Origin: Scortum barcoo
Taxonomy: Eukaryota; Chordata; Actinopteri; Centrarchiformes; Terapontidae
Assembly (NCBI GenBank): GCA_023238725.1
Contig: CM041552.1
Span: 16,097,147 to 16,161,146 of the forward strand
DNA length: 64,000 nt
Direction of reading: 5' to 3'
In this document: one piece after another, positions 27,081 to 42,100 of the stretch
Layout: each line of letters starts with the position of its first letter
Position numbering within the stretch: position 1 is the stretch's first letter
The notes under the pieces: generated by a model
What the model was told of the DNA's origin: nothing
Seen by the model: only the letters and a program-made list of their open reading frames with translations
Database searches by the model: none
Position numbers and translations under genes: made by a program

Positions 27081-30000
27081 GTAAGTGCGGTCTGCTCGCT
27101 TGTGCCACTGTGAATGAAAACATACAGATTCAAAATGAATTATGGAGTGTGTGATAATGTCTTACCTATATGTGTGAGTGAGCGTGGAAGTGCTTCTGTT
27201 TATGTTATTCTGCTTTCTGCGCCAAACCGTGTTGAGTGCAAAGTGTGTCGGTGTTTCTGCATTCACGCCAATTTCTACTTGTGTGTTCCCCGTGCCCTAC
27301 AAGGATTAATGTCGTGCCGTTTTTCTCTACTGAAACACACACACACTCACATAATGGTATGGCGGCAATGCAGTAATTTCTGTGGCTGTGTCTTTTCACT
27401 GAGTGATGGAGAGCAGAAAAGAGTCGACTGGCCAATCGATGCGGGCGCTAACCGGAGCCGAGAATTCAATGAAGTGAAAATGTCACTATAGCTACTGCTG
27501 CCTAGCGCTGGGGGGGAAAACAACACTCATCAGCACTAGATCAAACTTTGGTACTAATTGTGCTGCTGCAACGCTTCAGATAAAGTCTGATGGAGTTTTC
27601 ATCTGTCCTTCAGAGACATCTACAGACATGATGTATTTGTATCTGTATTTTTTCTCATAAACAGCACCATATATAGAGAGAGTACATAATTGATTGCTTC
27701 TTTCAGCCTTAATGATGTTTCTCCCTCACCGACATGTACTGTCTCTGTGAGTTTAACCAACTTTGTTTTCTTGACAGTATTCTTCCTGATAATAGACACC
27801 ATCTGTTTAAGCAAAGCATTTTTATTTTCATGTACATCCCTACCAACACACACACACAGTGCACTGCGATGAACTCACTTGGCCTCTATGTCAGCCTTCT
27901 CTCGTACAGCGTGGGCAACCTGCTCACAGTCGTAGTATTTTTTCTTGGCTTTGGCCAACTCTTTCACCGATTCCTGCAGCTCTGCTTGAATGCCACTCAA
28001 CTGATCGATGGTCTGTGAAGAGAAAAAGGAAAACAGGTGAGTTGCTGGAGGAAGAGCAGACCAACATGAGTCACGTTAACTCGATGCAAGCACGTGGAAA
28101 GACATGAGAGAGAGAAAGAGAGAGGGATGGAGGACAAGGATTGCTTCAGGAAACTATGACTAACTCTCCACACGGTCCACACATTTGCTTACCTTTTTGA
28201 GTTGCTGCTCCTTGTAGAGTCGAACAGTCTTAGCGGGATCTGATACTTGACTTTTGTAGTTGTCACACACGTTGAGTCTGGACTGGCTCACCTGTACTGT
28301 ACCTTCTAAGTAGGACCTCCACACTGCATACACATTCCTAGTTGGAGAGGGGAAAAAGTATAAAAATACTGGATGTTTGCTGTTCTATAACCTGCTCTAT
28401 AAACTCCCAGGAGTTATTTGTCAGAAGGTTCTCCAGCAGAATGGCTGAATTTTTTAATTCCCTGCACCGCTGTATGGCAAACTGTGCACACGCACCTGGA
28501 AGGGGAAAAGATTTGTGCAGAAACGTTGCAGTAGAGTTCGTGTATTCATTTCTGGCTTTCACTATAAGCTGGATTCAGCTTGAGGTTTTGTATTTCAGAG
28601 CCTCTGTTACGGTAAATGACTCATGAATGTGCTATAGACCATATTATGTTTTCTGTAGAATTTCAGAGCGGTCCAGCAGCACACAGGATCACAGGAGTGC
28701 AACTGACTTTATGTGCTTTATGGGGAATATGGATGCTTACTGCTATATGTCACGCTGCACGCACACACACACACACACACACACCTACCTGTAGTCTGTT
28801 CTCTGGTCATCAGGGTTGATTCCAGGCCAGTCTCTCTTTAGGTACTGGCTTGCCAACTTCTGCAGAGCCTGAAAACACAGACCCCAGTGACTAGATGAGA
28901 GAATGCTAAAATTATGTAAGAAAATAAGGACTGAAGTGTAGTCAAGAACAAGACAGCATGCGGCTCCATTCAGTCGAATCATTTCTTACAATATGCAACA
29001 TTGCACTTAAAGCTCTTACCAGATGGAAAAAAGGAGTCTAAGTACATTTTGAATCAAAGGCTGACTCAGAACGAAGCACGTGTATTGCATTTCAATGTAC
29101 CTTGTGCACTGATTTAGAATGGAGGATAAACTGTTTAAGTATCTAATATATGTATAATTGCGTTTCCTGGCAATGCTATAAAGTTTTTACATTTTCAGAG
29201 GCGTCCATAGTCCTGCTCAGAGTCTCTCATAATATTACAACCTTTCCTGGCACAAATGAAACTATTAGAGCTCTTTTAGAAGACTGCGGTTGAGGAAAAG
29301 GTCAGAAAACTGAAGCAGGAAGAGAAGCTTTTATTTTACATACTGAACATATTTTACGATTTTCTTTTGGTGGTAAGAAGAAGCATTTAAGTAGCACAGT
29401 ATCCCACCGAGTGTGAACACCCCTAATGTGGCTGATTTGGTGTCGTTTTCTTTTCAGTATTTGATTTCTGTTTCGAGCATGCAGCCAAAATCTTTTTTTT
29501 TTTTTTTTTTTTGCACTCAGGAAACAATACCACTACAAAGTGGATCAGCTCTGCATCAGCAACAGCGAATCCCCAGTCAGCTACTGTGAGTATGAGCAGA
29601 AACCCCAGGGCTGCTAGAGAGGGTAACCTACATCCTCTGGACTGGGTCACTGTGTCAGTAGCGACAACTTGCAGACGCTCTGCCCCTGTGTGCCTGCACG
29701 TCTGCGGATGAGCGCGTCAGGCTGAGCGGGAGAGCAAATCCTCATTAATAAAACAGTCGCTAACAAACCAGACCAACAACTGTAACAACCCAATCAGAAA
29801 AAAAAAGGAGCTCAGGGACACAGTGATGCTCCATTCCTCCAGGCAGCAATATTCTCTTTATCTAGTCATTCTGTCTTCCATATAAATCCGCATAAATCTG
29901 GTCTCATCGTCCTCTTTTCAAATCTCCTCTGTCTCCTGGTCATCAACCTAAGCCTCAAGATTGATTTACATATATCTTCATCCTCTCTCCCTCAATTTCA

Positions 30001-33000
30001 AGCTGTTGGTCTGTCTTTGTTTTCAAATTTCCACCCCTCTCTCTCTCTCTCTCTCTCTCTCTGCCATGCCCTTTCTACCTTTCACAGATGGTGAATGAGG
30101 CCATCGCAAAACATCTACTGGCTCACTTCTTTTACTCCCTCAACCTGAAATTCGGGTTCTTGCGTCCTGGGGGAGACGGCGGCCCAGTGACTCCTCAGTG
30201 CCCACCGGCTAAGTCCTCTCAAAGAGGGGAAGAGCAGAGCTATTTCGATAAAAGAGTCAGAGTTTATTCTAAGAACAGCTCCACATTACCTCTGCAGCAT
30301 TCCTGTGTAAGTAAATTGGCAGCCAGGGGAGCAAGTATTTTTTAGTAGATTAAATCGAGTGTAGAGATCAGTGCCACTCTGAGTCATACTGTGTCAGAGC
30401 TGCCACAAACTGAATAAATGAAAAGTTTAATGCACTGAGTACGTGTAGAAGAAGTAACCTACTTCTAATTGTCTTGGTTACCACAGGAAATGGTTAGCCA
30501 ATGCCAGTCTCACTGATGTAAGATACAGTGAGCGGTGTACGTGCCAGAAAAACACCAGACAAAACTCTCACACAGACAAAGAAAAGCCGTGGTACAGAAA
30601 GTGCCCTGTCCGATGCATGAGGAAACACGTTTGTTTCAAGAATAGTCAACTCTCTCTCTCTCTTTTACTCTCTGGGGAAGGGTGGAGTGGGTGTGGATGG
30701 TTTTGATGAAAGACTGCAAGACTGTGTGAGTGTGTTTGTTAAAAAAACTAAAGAGAGAGAGAGAGAGTGGGGTTGCTTGGGGTTTAATTGCCATCCTGCT
30801 GTATGAACGTAGATCATTAGTGTGTGTGTGCATGTGTGTAAAATATGTGCGTTTGTATGGGGGGTGGGTTGAGTGAGGACAGTGAGTGACAGCTGAGACA
30901 GCCACTGACTGTGAGCTGGCAGGTCGACAGGGGGAATGATTTGAGAGCTTTACTTCCACGCCACAATGCTCCTTATCAATTTAACCGTAAAGGTTTCACA
31001 TTGTCTGATAATTACTCAGATGCTCACAACATTAAGTCCGCTGATGAATGTGTGAGCCTAGAGCACCAACAGATGTGTCAGATTTCTCTAATTTGGTCCA
31101 GCTGGACATCTGGGATTGGCCATCATTAGTGTCTACAAGTGGACACTATACATGCATAACAATCAATCAAGACCTCCTTTTTAAGAGCCTTCAAGCTTCA
31201 TTATAAGCAAACAGAGATAAAGTGGGCAGACATTAGCTTTGGTCCTAAATACTCCTACTGTGGCCTACTTGAAAAGTCTCTCTAAGCAGTACGTTTCTGT
31301 GACAAGCTGAATCCCCAGTACCTTCTACTGCTGAGGCCTCATGTTGGCTTCAGCTACAGTTTTGAATTTATTTTACATAAAACAAGGTGAGTGGATTTTG
31401 ACACTGAAATAGTCTTGGGAAGGAACGCAAGAAGCCATTACAGCAGCCAATTACTGTGTGTAGTTCAATCTACATAATGAGCGTGAAGGTACCGCAGACT
31501 TGAATCTGTGCTTTACATATATCTGGGAGTATCTCTGCAGTGGGCGTGATGCTGTCTCCATATTTCTTCACAGTGAACCTGCCACACAGGACACGGCCCA
31601 CCTCCACGTCCTGGCTCCAAATCTTTTTTACTGCCGCCGCACAACTTAAAGCCTCTTAGATGAGTCTGTGGTGACAGACCTGTTATTTGAGCAAGAGCAA
31701 TGACAGCTAAACTTGGCATGAGTAAATGGTGAGAGGCACACAGAGTGACGGATTTGTGACAGCTTCGCCGAGGTGCTGTTGGCCGACTTTGTAGGATTTC
31801 TGATGCTCGTTCATTTTCCCCTCACTGCCTCTCTCTAGCTTCCCCTCTCTTACTGCCTCTCCTTCTATCTCTCCCCTTTTTTTTTCCAGGTTTATCCTCT
31901 CCTCGCCATTTTTCATTCCTTACACCTAATTTCTTTCTCATTTCATCTTTCCCTCCCCAGCTCTCTACTCTTTTTTCCCCTCCCTATAGGACATCTCATC
32001 CCTCCATCCTCCTTTTCTATGCTGTCATCACCTGACATCCACCTGAACAGCACGTTGCCATGGCAACCCCTCAGCCCTTCCTGTGTGGTCTGGGTAAGGT
32101 GGAACTGCTCCTTTTAACACACGCACATACTGTGAAACAAACACACTCAAACACACACACAATACATCCTGTTTTTGTGATTTGAGTGGCAAACAGCGTG
32201 CCCAGACAGCAGGATATCCTGAGACCTGTGTGTATGTCTGTGTGTGTGTGTGTTTATTGTGTGTGAGAAAGAACGAGAGAGAGAGAGACAGCGACAGGAT
32301 GATGGACAAAGAAAAAGTAAAAGCAAGAGGAGGAGAATATTGTGTAATTATTGTGTAATTATTTTCATCATAAAACGACCCACAGACATAAAACGTCTGT
32401 GGGTTCACGTGCGTGCGCGCTGCTGCATTCTGGCATTTTCTAAATTACAGATGGGACGCTGCAATTACAGGTCAAAATAAGGTGACATAATTGTTAGTCA
32501 TTGGACTGAGAGGGGCCTCTATCTTTTTTTTTTTTGCAGGATGACATGTTACTTTGTCCAGCCAGCTCTTAACTGTCCAAACAACAGCAACTTCAGAGCA
32601 AACTTAAATGAGAGGTATGATATTTAGTGAAATTCAGAGAGCAAGAAAAAATAGTTGAGGACATTGTTAAGATTATAATATATGAGTGACTATCATTCAG
32701 TTTCTTCCCCCATAAATCTGCTCTTTCCACCCAGTCTTCACTGTTCTCCGAGCTACACATCCTGCTAAACAACTCCGCAGACAGTCACCTTGATGCCTTC
32801 TGTTTACTCTCGCTCCTCCACTCACTTATTTTCTCCCGTCTCTCTGTCTCACTTTCTATCTGCTGTCTCTCTCTGATTTCCTCCTATACCTCTGTGTGTC
32901 TGCCTCTTCAACCCCCTAACTCTCTCAACTTCCTCCTAAATCAATATACTTGATTTTCTCTGCCGTCTCTTCCTGTCTGCGCCTCTCTGCCCCAAAGCTC

Positions 33001-33114
33001 TGCCTCGTTTGGGTCGGATTAGAGAGAATGCAGAACTATGATGCTTTTGTTAAAAAAAAAAAGAGATTGCAACAGACAGCAATGAGGTGTTGTAAAAACG
33101 GTATTGGGTGTGTT

Positions 33115-33162
<48 letters not shown>

Positions 33163-36100
33163 AACAGGGGAAGATAAAAGGAGAATTTCTTCCTCGCTAT
33201 CTCCCTCCTGTTCTCAGACGTCTTACCCCTTGTATTAACTTTGTCAAAATCAATGTTGATCAAATATCAGTGCCACATTAGATACATTAGAGAAAAATAC
33301 ATAATTAATTTGTTGTGTGCAATGTGTGCATTGTTATGTGCACTGTGCCAATATATGTAAAGCAGAAAGGGTGAGAAGAATGCAACATGAGGAGGAGGTG
33401 ATGAAAAGAAAAAGAAAAGGTGGAGAGGAGAAAAGGTCATTAGAATTTAACATAATGCAGTTTTTACTGGCACATTATCTACGGTGGCCAGACTATTTCA
33501 GATCGGACGTATAGAGTTATTTAAAGGACTGACACTAAAGAACAGACTGTGAAAATCACCTGCAATGTTAAGGCTGATTTACATGTGACAGTGTACCGCC
33601 TCGGTTGCGCAGAAGGACGCCGACACACAGCAGCAGCCACAGCAGGTTGGCCTTTTTGGGCAGTACAGTGAAGCGTGACCCCAGCCTAAAACTATTCCAG
33701 TTATGTTGAATCGTGGGAGGAGAATACAGGATAAATAGCTAACACTCACATGCTAACACACGCGCAGAGAAAGCCTCTGATTGACGGCTGGTAATTACGG
33801 CCAGCTCCTTCACAGAGGGGACGTCTGGTCTGACACAGCGTGAGGACAAAGGTTAAACGACGCCGCGTTGCCCTCTCTATGCCACACCTCCTTTATCTTT
33901 TTTTGTTTTGTTGCTCATGTATATTTCTCACCCTGCAACCTCCCTGCATCTCCCCTCTTCCTCTCACTTTCTCTCTATCTGTCTCTCTGTCGGAGAAGCT
34001 GATTGGCTGGATATCTGTCTGTATCGCCGGGAGGGGGCCAATGAGTGAGCGTGTTTTTTTTCCCGAGTGCCCGCCAGTGGTCGACTAACTGACAGACGAG
34101 AGGCAAGGGCATGCGTGTCTTGATAAAAATGCTTTTGTGATAACAGTAAAGGAGAGCAAAGAATGAGTGTGCTTGTCGGATGCTGAAACCAAATCTATTT
34201 TCCCTCTCATCATGCATCTCTAAGAGAAATCACCATGCTCAGACATTCCCACACATTAATACACACAAGTACGTGCACACACCTACAATTAGGAGGAGAT
34301 CCATTGTCCTACAGAGTAAAGGGGGGGGGTGTTGCTAGGCAACCTCTATTTCTAAGGTGAACAAGACAGAGCTGAGGGAGAATAGTGAGAGACAGAGAGA
34401 AAGCAAGACGGGGTGAGGGGAAGGGGGAGATAATGAGCGTCTGAAACCAGAGGGGTTGACCACAGGAAACTCACTCTTAATCATTCAAACCACATGCAAA
34501 TGAAGACACACATGCTCAAACACACACACACACACACACACACATAAGCACTGTTATCCTCCCTCTCCCCATCGTCTTCACTCTTCCCATCTCATCCTGT
34601 CATGTGTATACGTATGATGAGGCTATTTCAGCAGCGAAACAAGGGTTATTTGCATGAACAGCTGCATACAGGTGAATATTTATGTATCAATGTGTAGTTA
34701 AGAGCTGCATGGGTAATGTATTAGAGTGTTTTACATTAAGCTACAGGGGGATTTTGCCGCTTTGTCAGAGCTCCTGTACGGTTGTGTGTGTGAATGTGAA
34801 GGGAGCTTAAGCTGAGCAGCATCTATATACAATAGAAATCAGACTTTCGCATTATCAGTAGAAGGCGCTGCTCGGCCTCAGCTTCTACACTGCTTATCTC
34901 AGTAAGAGTAGTATGCTGATGCAGCCTTCTACTGGGACACGTATTTTGGTTGTGTGAGTCCTGACAAACCTGCAGCACACTACAAAGCATCTGTCTGATG
35001 GGTGGAAATTATTTCACAGTAAGGAAGCAGTCATTCCTGCCCACAGTGTTGAGAAATATAAGCACTTGCAAATGTCTTCCCTCAAGTCTGAATACTGATG
35101 ATACAGCTCATGATACAGTCAAAAAATCTTAAAATTTCCAAGCAACTCTTTCCTTGATGTAAAATGCAGATGCAAACGGGGCAGTAAATAACATTTGTTT
35201 TTATTATCAATTGATCTGCCTGTTTTCTTGATTACTTGATTAAACATTTTGTCTGTACAAGGCAAGAAAGTTGTACTAAATGCCAATTATAATCTCCCTT
35301 AGAGCCACTGAATGAGTACTCCAGCTTTCTGAGATTAAACTCAACTTAACTTACTTAGGTCCACCAGCCCTGAAGAAGAAAAGGAGAGAGTGAGACTGTG
35401 TGTGTTTGCAGTATGAACAAACACAGAGGTCAGACCCTCTGTTGGTTTGGGAGTGGTAGTACTGAGACTGGAAGAGGTCTCCTCAGACCACACAGATCTT
35501 TCAGGGCTGCTTGCTCGGTAGAATCACTTGTGGCAAAAACAAGAATCAGTATACGCTGGAAAAATGCCTACACAGTCTATAGCTGAGGGGATACAGGGCC
35601 TGTTTACACTCTGCCTCTTGACTTACAAAATTCATGTTCGCTTTGCAGCATTTCATAAATCTGAAAAACAGGAAGATTGAAAGAAAGAGCAACAGGGGCC
35701 GAAAGAAACGCTGAAACATCTGTGAATAACCAAACAGGAATATGGGAAGTGAAACCGAATGTGGCCTGCAGCACATGTGTGAGTTTTTATTCATTCAGAG
35801 AAAGAATCAAAAAGAAAGAAGCAGGTCTCATTTTTGGAAACACCTGATCTGAAGTTTTCCCTTAAAATCTCATTTTTATCCCGTTTTAACTGGGCAAGGT
35901 AGTCAAGCATATGTTCTCATTTTCATCACAGATTGCATACAGCTGCATACTGACAAGAATTTTACCTATCACATACATGTTTCCTGTAAGATTTTTCACA
36001 ACTGCAAGGCTAGATATTGTTGTACAGTTAAACTAAAGATCATATATTGGATTCAATCTGTTATATTTCACTGTTTTGCTTTAGTATAAAAAGAGACACC

Positions 36101-39100
36101 GTGACTAGATGGAATTAAAAGTAAATGTATGCATCTGACTCAGCAGAGTTTGTGTAACTAGAATTAATGTTTTCCACCATTTACAGTGACACAATATAAA
36201 GTGGAAGAAAAACACCTAAATAAGAGTTTGCCAAACTTTATTCAAGAGGGTGGTTTAAATGTGAGAGCATGACCTATTGATTTCAAGTTCAGATTTTGTG
36301 ATGCTTTTCCTCAAAACCCTGCCCTCGCACTAAAAGAGCACCTGAACTTAGATCTGCTCTGCTTCCGCTCAAACTGTATGCTCTCAACGGATTGAAAAAA
36401 AAAAAGACTTTTGTTTCAACACAACACTTAGTTTTTTTTAATCTCCTCTGATGTTTTTGGCTTCTCACATACTCTGAAACAAAAAAAACCCAGAAGCATT
36501 TATTTAACCGTTCAGGCAATTTAAGTTTAATCTGTAACAAATGTGTTGAACAGTGAAGCTTAACTGCAAACACTCAGCGCTTAATGCACAACTTCAGAGG
36601 CCTGTGGTCAGGCTTTACGGTTATTTGGTTGATACTCTTCATCTCCCTTTCCCTAACAATCTTCTCGAGTACAAAAGTGCTGCAATATAAAAAGCACTGC
36701 TGGGATTTGAACCCAGAATATAATGTTTTTGAGACACGTGCTTTCACCAGATATGCCACAATGCCCAATTAATTAGTTATGAAGTGATGTTTGTATCGGC
36801 AACCCCAACATCGGTTCACCAAAAGCAATGTATTGAACTGATTCACTATAAACACACTTTCTTTTAAGACAGAGTTAATGTTTTGTTGTTTGTTTGACGT
36901 TTTAAAATTCCTGTTTAAAAAGGTCTGAAAGACAGTGTCTCTTATATAATTATGGGCTCCCCCAGTGCACCTAAAAACATGAAGAGTGGACACCAACCTA
37001 CAATTGCTGGAACTCTGTTCATTTGGGGCCTACAAGTCTAATGCCCCTTTTCCACTAGTACCTACTAAACGGCTCGACTCGACTCGACTCGACTCGCCTC
37101 GGTTTATACGCGTTTCCATTACGTTTTAGTACCTGGTACCAGGTACTTTCGTAGTACCTACTCGGCCGGAGTTCCAAGCGAGCTGAGTCGAGCCGAAAAT
37201 GTGACGTCGGCAGACGGCAGGCCACTGATTGGCCAGGGCCTGACGTCACTAGATGCGTCGGGAGAGCGACTCGTTCATAAGAGTCAACCGCGCCATTTTT
37301 AAAACGCAATAACAACAACGAACACGATCAGAGATGGCTGCACAGAAATCAACCCCGCGGAGCAACGACGATAGCGGTGCAGACATTTCTTTGTCTGGTG
37401 GCCTCCATTGCTCCGTAGTCGTTTCGTGTTTGTGTCGCATAACAAATGACGTCGCTGGAGTTTCGGCGGCGCGTTGCCACAGGCGACCCACACCCACGCT
37501 GAGGTGGTACTCTATTGTAATGGAAAACAACCGATACTGAGTCAAGTCGAGTCGAGCCGAGTCGAGGCCGAGTAGGTCGAGCCGAGGTGAGCTGAGTAGG
37601 TACTAGTGGAAAAGGGCCAAAAGCATTTATATTTTCACAGAAATCCAGTTTAACAGTCGATGAAACAGGTTCACTGAAGTTATTAGATCTCAGTGGTTGC
37701 CCAGTGAGAGGACAGCACTTCACATTTACACTGCACTACACTGTAGAAAAGGCACTGCTGGGATTCGAACCCAGGATCTCCTGTTTACTAGACAGGCGCT
37801 TTAACCAACTAAGCCACAGCGCCCTATGAGGCACACTTGGCACCCCTACAGACTGATGTTCTGATGTTCTATGTTCAAAGATATTCACTGTAATAAGAAT
37901 TTGGATCCAGCACATGTCTGGCATTTTATCTTATAAAGGAAAAACCCTTAATGTCCTGACAGTGTAGCATGGAAATACTCTAGTTTGCAGCAATTACAGT
38001 GTGTGTTTATAACTGGGACCACACAAATGTTCCTGAGCTTCATCAACAAGTGGAGGTCTCTTTTCTTTAACCAAGTGAGCCATAGCACGCCTTAGAAAAC
38101 AGAAAACAGTCCTCAGGTGTCATAAAAGGTATACTTTGAATTAACTCACCACATATGGATTGCCATTTAGTCAGAGTTTTCAAAATAAAGGAAAATGAAG
38201 TAAGAGCGCCAAGCTTTTGTCTGTGATTAATGTGGGAAACAGCCCAAATTTTAACCAAAAATAAAAATAATAAATAAAATTCTCCACACAGTGCTCCTGA
38301 AAATGGAATACGAAAGGAAAGTGTCTTACAGTTACCACTCGGCTTACGAGAATCTTTGGACCCAAAAATATGACAGACTCCAACCTAACACATAAACCGT
38401 TTTTAGAACAGGATTTCAATTTCCAACAGTTAGCTTCAAATCAAAAAGTGGATCTGAAGTCCAACACGCAACATTCGTTTGAGCAAATATTCAGCGAGTC
38501 TTACCTGTGCATAGTCCCTCTCCAGCTGCCCCTTCTTCAGACTGTAGCTCCTACAGAAAGAAAGAAACAGAGATTTGACGGGGGTGAATTATATGCAACA
38601 TTAAGAAATTGTTATTAATTATAAAAGAGGTTACTGCAGCTGACAAATGATTGTCATTTTTCAACAGATAAGATAAGCCAAAGTATACTGCGGAGACATG
38701 AAAAAATCTGGTGTTTTTAATTAGCAGTTCCTGTGCTATAATGAAAAAGGCTCAAGTGTAACAATCATATTCAGAAGTCTCAAGAGTGGACTCAGTGACC
38801 TCAACATTATGCCAAAGAGAAATCACAGGTTTTTTCTGTCGCTTTATAGCCCGGCAGTAAAGCTTTCCAGTTGATCTGACCCACAGATTACACATGCCAC
38901 TACAAACTTCGCCCTTGCCCCCAGAACTTCATACAACATCCTGGCAGCAGAGACAGTAAGAGCTCTTATCGGAGCCCAGGAATGTGCAGAATGAAAAACA
39001 CAACAACGATTACACGGACAGATAAACGTGCGGGCACGGTTCTCAATAACAAAAAGGTCTCTCCTGGAGATGACCTCACCAAGTGCATGAATACCTAGCT

Positions 39101-42100
39101 GCATATTCTGACTTAAATTAGACAATTCATATTCAAATATCATATCTATCACTGTGTACTATATTAAAATTCTCTAGCACCAGCAACAAGAAGTTTATAA
39201 ATGATTATTAGTACAGCCACCTTAGTATATACTGTTAATTCCCATCTGTTGTAAAATTCAAATTATTGTTCACCAGACCAGATCTGGGTATCAGTAAACT
39301 CTTGATGAGAAAGACAGCCTTTGTTGACCTAAATTTGTTGACCTAAAACATTTCATTCAGACTTTTTCTTTACAGATGTTTTTTGTGTGAGTGGCTGTAG
39401 GTTTGTTTTGCATATTTTTTCATCCATCTCAGTGAGATTACATAGGGGATATAACAAAGGAAACACGTACTGAATCACCACAAGTTTTTTTTTTGCCTTT
39501 CAGAGATTAACCTGTTTATTGTGACACCAGTACAAACATGCTGCGCTACAGAAAAGGCACTGCTGGGATTCAAACTGAGGATCTCCTGTTTACTTTAACC
39601 AACTAAGTCAAAGGCTTGAATGAGTAGTAAGCTAAAACCTGACCTTCAAATATGCTTGAAATCTGTTTGGTAGAGTTGTTTCAGAGGAATAACTGAAGCA
39701 ATCTCACATACTTTGTTTTGATGGTTGTTTTAATATGAGACTGGCAAGGCTGTAGAAAAGGCACTGCTGGGATTCGAACCCAGGATCTCCTGTTTACTAG
39801 ACAGGCGCTTTAACCAACTAAGCCACAGCGCCTCCTACAGTGCAAACCGAACAGGGATGTCATGTCTCATCACTACCACTGACCATTAGATTTTGTTTCA
39901 TACCTGGTGTTAGTTACCTTACAGATTCAGTTATTACGTAAAATGTAATTCTCCCATTGATGGTTCAGTAGACTAGCTGTGATGTACTGGGTGGAAAAAA
40001 AAACTTACAATTAATAAGGCAGTCAATATTTGAAGTCCAGCAGCGTACAAGCTGTTTTTTTGGGTTTTTTTCGTGGAGGGAAAATCATCTCCACTTCCAC
40101 ATGATAGCATCAGAGAAGTGTCCTAACCTTAACCAAGTGGTTGTATTTGCCTACCAAAGTCACACTGGTAGACACGGGGAGCCAAGCAACCATGCCTTGA
40201 AAGCATTTAAGAAATTAAGGGAAATGGAGTAGCACCAAGTACTTGAACGTGCTTGGACTTGAACATTACTGTAAGCTTTAATGTTGACAGATGTCTTAGT
40301 AGCATCAAATAGTTTATTTATTCAGTATTTTGTAACTGTTTATTTTGACTATCAGGTAGCATTTAGGAGCTATGTTAAAATCTGCCTGTTAAGCTGTTTG
40401 AAAACAAAAACAGGAACATGTTTCAGTCAGAACCAAATAATTACTGTGAGCTACAATTTAGTTGTGTGCCAACTGAGAGGAAGCGGAGGAGGTGAAGATA
40501 TTTTCCTTTTGTTCTGTTTTTTCAGCCGTGGACGGACTTTTCACGAACAGCAACCAGCGTGGATGAGAGTCGTCGCGTGTAAATGGAGGCACAGTGTGGA
40601 AGTGTTTTCAGAAATAACCTGAATCTTAGCATTATCTTTTTTTGCCATTCACATGCAGATGTAGAGCACACTCCCACTTAAATCACTTGATAAGGGCTCG
40701 TGAGCGACTTCTTTTGTGAAATCTGAGATCTGTAATATTCAGGGAAACAATGCAATAGGGAAGATTGGGCAGACGTGACATGACTGGTATTTGCAGACAC
40801 AAGAGCCTCAGAGTAGATGGGGGGTCAAGCATGAGTACAAGTGCAAGGAATCTGACTCCAGTTTAAAGTTGCTCTCAATATACTTACACCCACTTCCAAG
40901 AAGAATTTACAGCAAGGTAAAAATAGACTAAACAAGGACAACAAGGATAAAAATAAAACTGCTGTGTAGGCAACATACAAGTAGATGAGAAATGGGTTTA
41001 AATATAAAAATATAGAGAAATGAAATATTAGTTTATTGTTAATTGAAGTGCACCAATTAAAATGAATGAAACAGGAAACCCTCAATCAAACCATCGACTA
41101 CAAGGTGAAAGTATAGAACAGTATTTGTTTAGTTGGGTGTTGAATGAACAAGGCTTAAAGAATTTAACACCACTTCCCTCTGGCTGTTTTGAAAACCAAA
41201 TGGCTCTTGGCCTTATGCAAGTTTAAATCATCTATTAAAACAGCAGAGACTATGTTTAGCCCAAGGATATATCATGTGTGGATGTGCGGATAAATTACAT
41301 GTTTTTATTGCAGTGCTAAATTTCATTGGACCATCAACTCACTAAACCAGCGCTGTTTAAAATGAACTCCACACAACAGACTGTGTGAGGGAACTTAACA
41401 GCCATGATCGAGCAGTGGGAAACAGTGGGGGAAGACACAGAAAGAAAGACAACACTTACTGTAAGCGTAGACGGCATAATTACTGCCAAATCTCTCTATG
41501 CTAATTACAGCCCAAACAAATAGGCCAGCGCTTCTTGTCAAATGCTTCCCAAGGCATCATTTTGTGTTAAACCTGCTGCGTTTCCGTCTGTTTTCTAAAC
41601 AGAGGCGGCTTTTAGATTTCTGGGTTTAATAGCTAAAATGAGAGAGAGAGAATAATTCTTAATGACTGAACCAGTGCTGCACAGAGAGATGCGCGCATTA
41701 CTGCAATATTTCCAACTGTCAATTATCTACTGCAAGGAGCACATGCTCAGTGTTTAACTCCGACCCTGTGCATGTCAGCTGAAATACTACATGCTCCCGC
41801 CCCTGATCACACAGACGCGCCCACCCCCCACCCTTCAGTGTTGAGTCTGCAGTCTGGAGCACACACGGCATACAGCACAGCAGACCTCATTGGCGCCGTA
41901 GCCAGGGTGTCAATCTCATAATCTGAAGGTCGTGAGTTCAAGCCTCATACAGGGTAGGTCTTTTGAAATTGATTTGAAACTGAGCAGCTGCAGAATACTG
42001 AGAACAAAATGTGAGAGAAGAACTAAGAGCAACTACCTCTATCATGTGATATCTGTGAAGGTTATGTGATCTATCACATCAAAATGAGTTGAACAAAGTC

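Larger units (their letters stand above)
28869..38504 (-). other. fchsd2 intron 3
   Basis: 9.6 kb. Contains a T20 run (29493-29512), a CT tract (30038-30062), (GT)n at 33115-33160, (CA)n at 34520-34544, a tRNA-like relic, MITE copy 1 and the first tRNA-Thr. From 28870 to 36690 I see only unique AT-rich sequence and low-complexity tracts. Confidence 0.55.

Noticed and set aside
38844..39152. 102-codon minus-strand open frame in intron 2
   Set aside because: Does not resemble a known protein to me and has no splice continuity with fchsd2 exons.
41892..41956. Functional tRNA-Met
   Set aside because: The acceptor stem does not pair and the D-arm is shortened, so it is listed as a relic.
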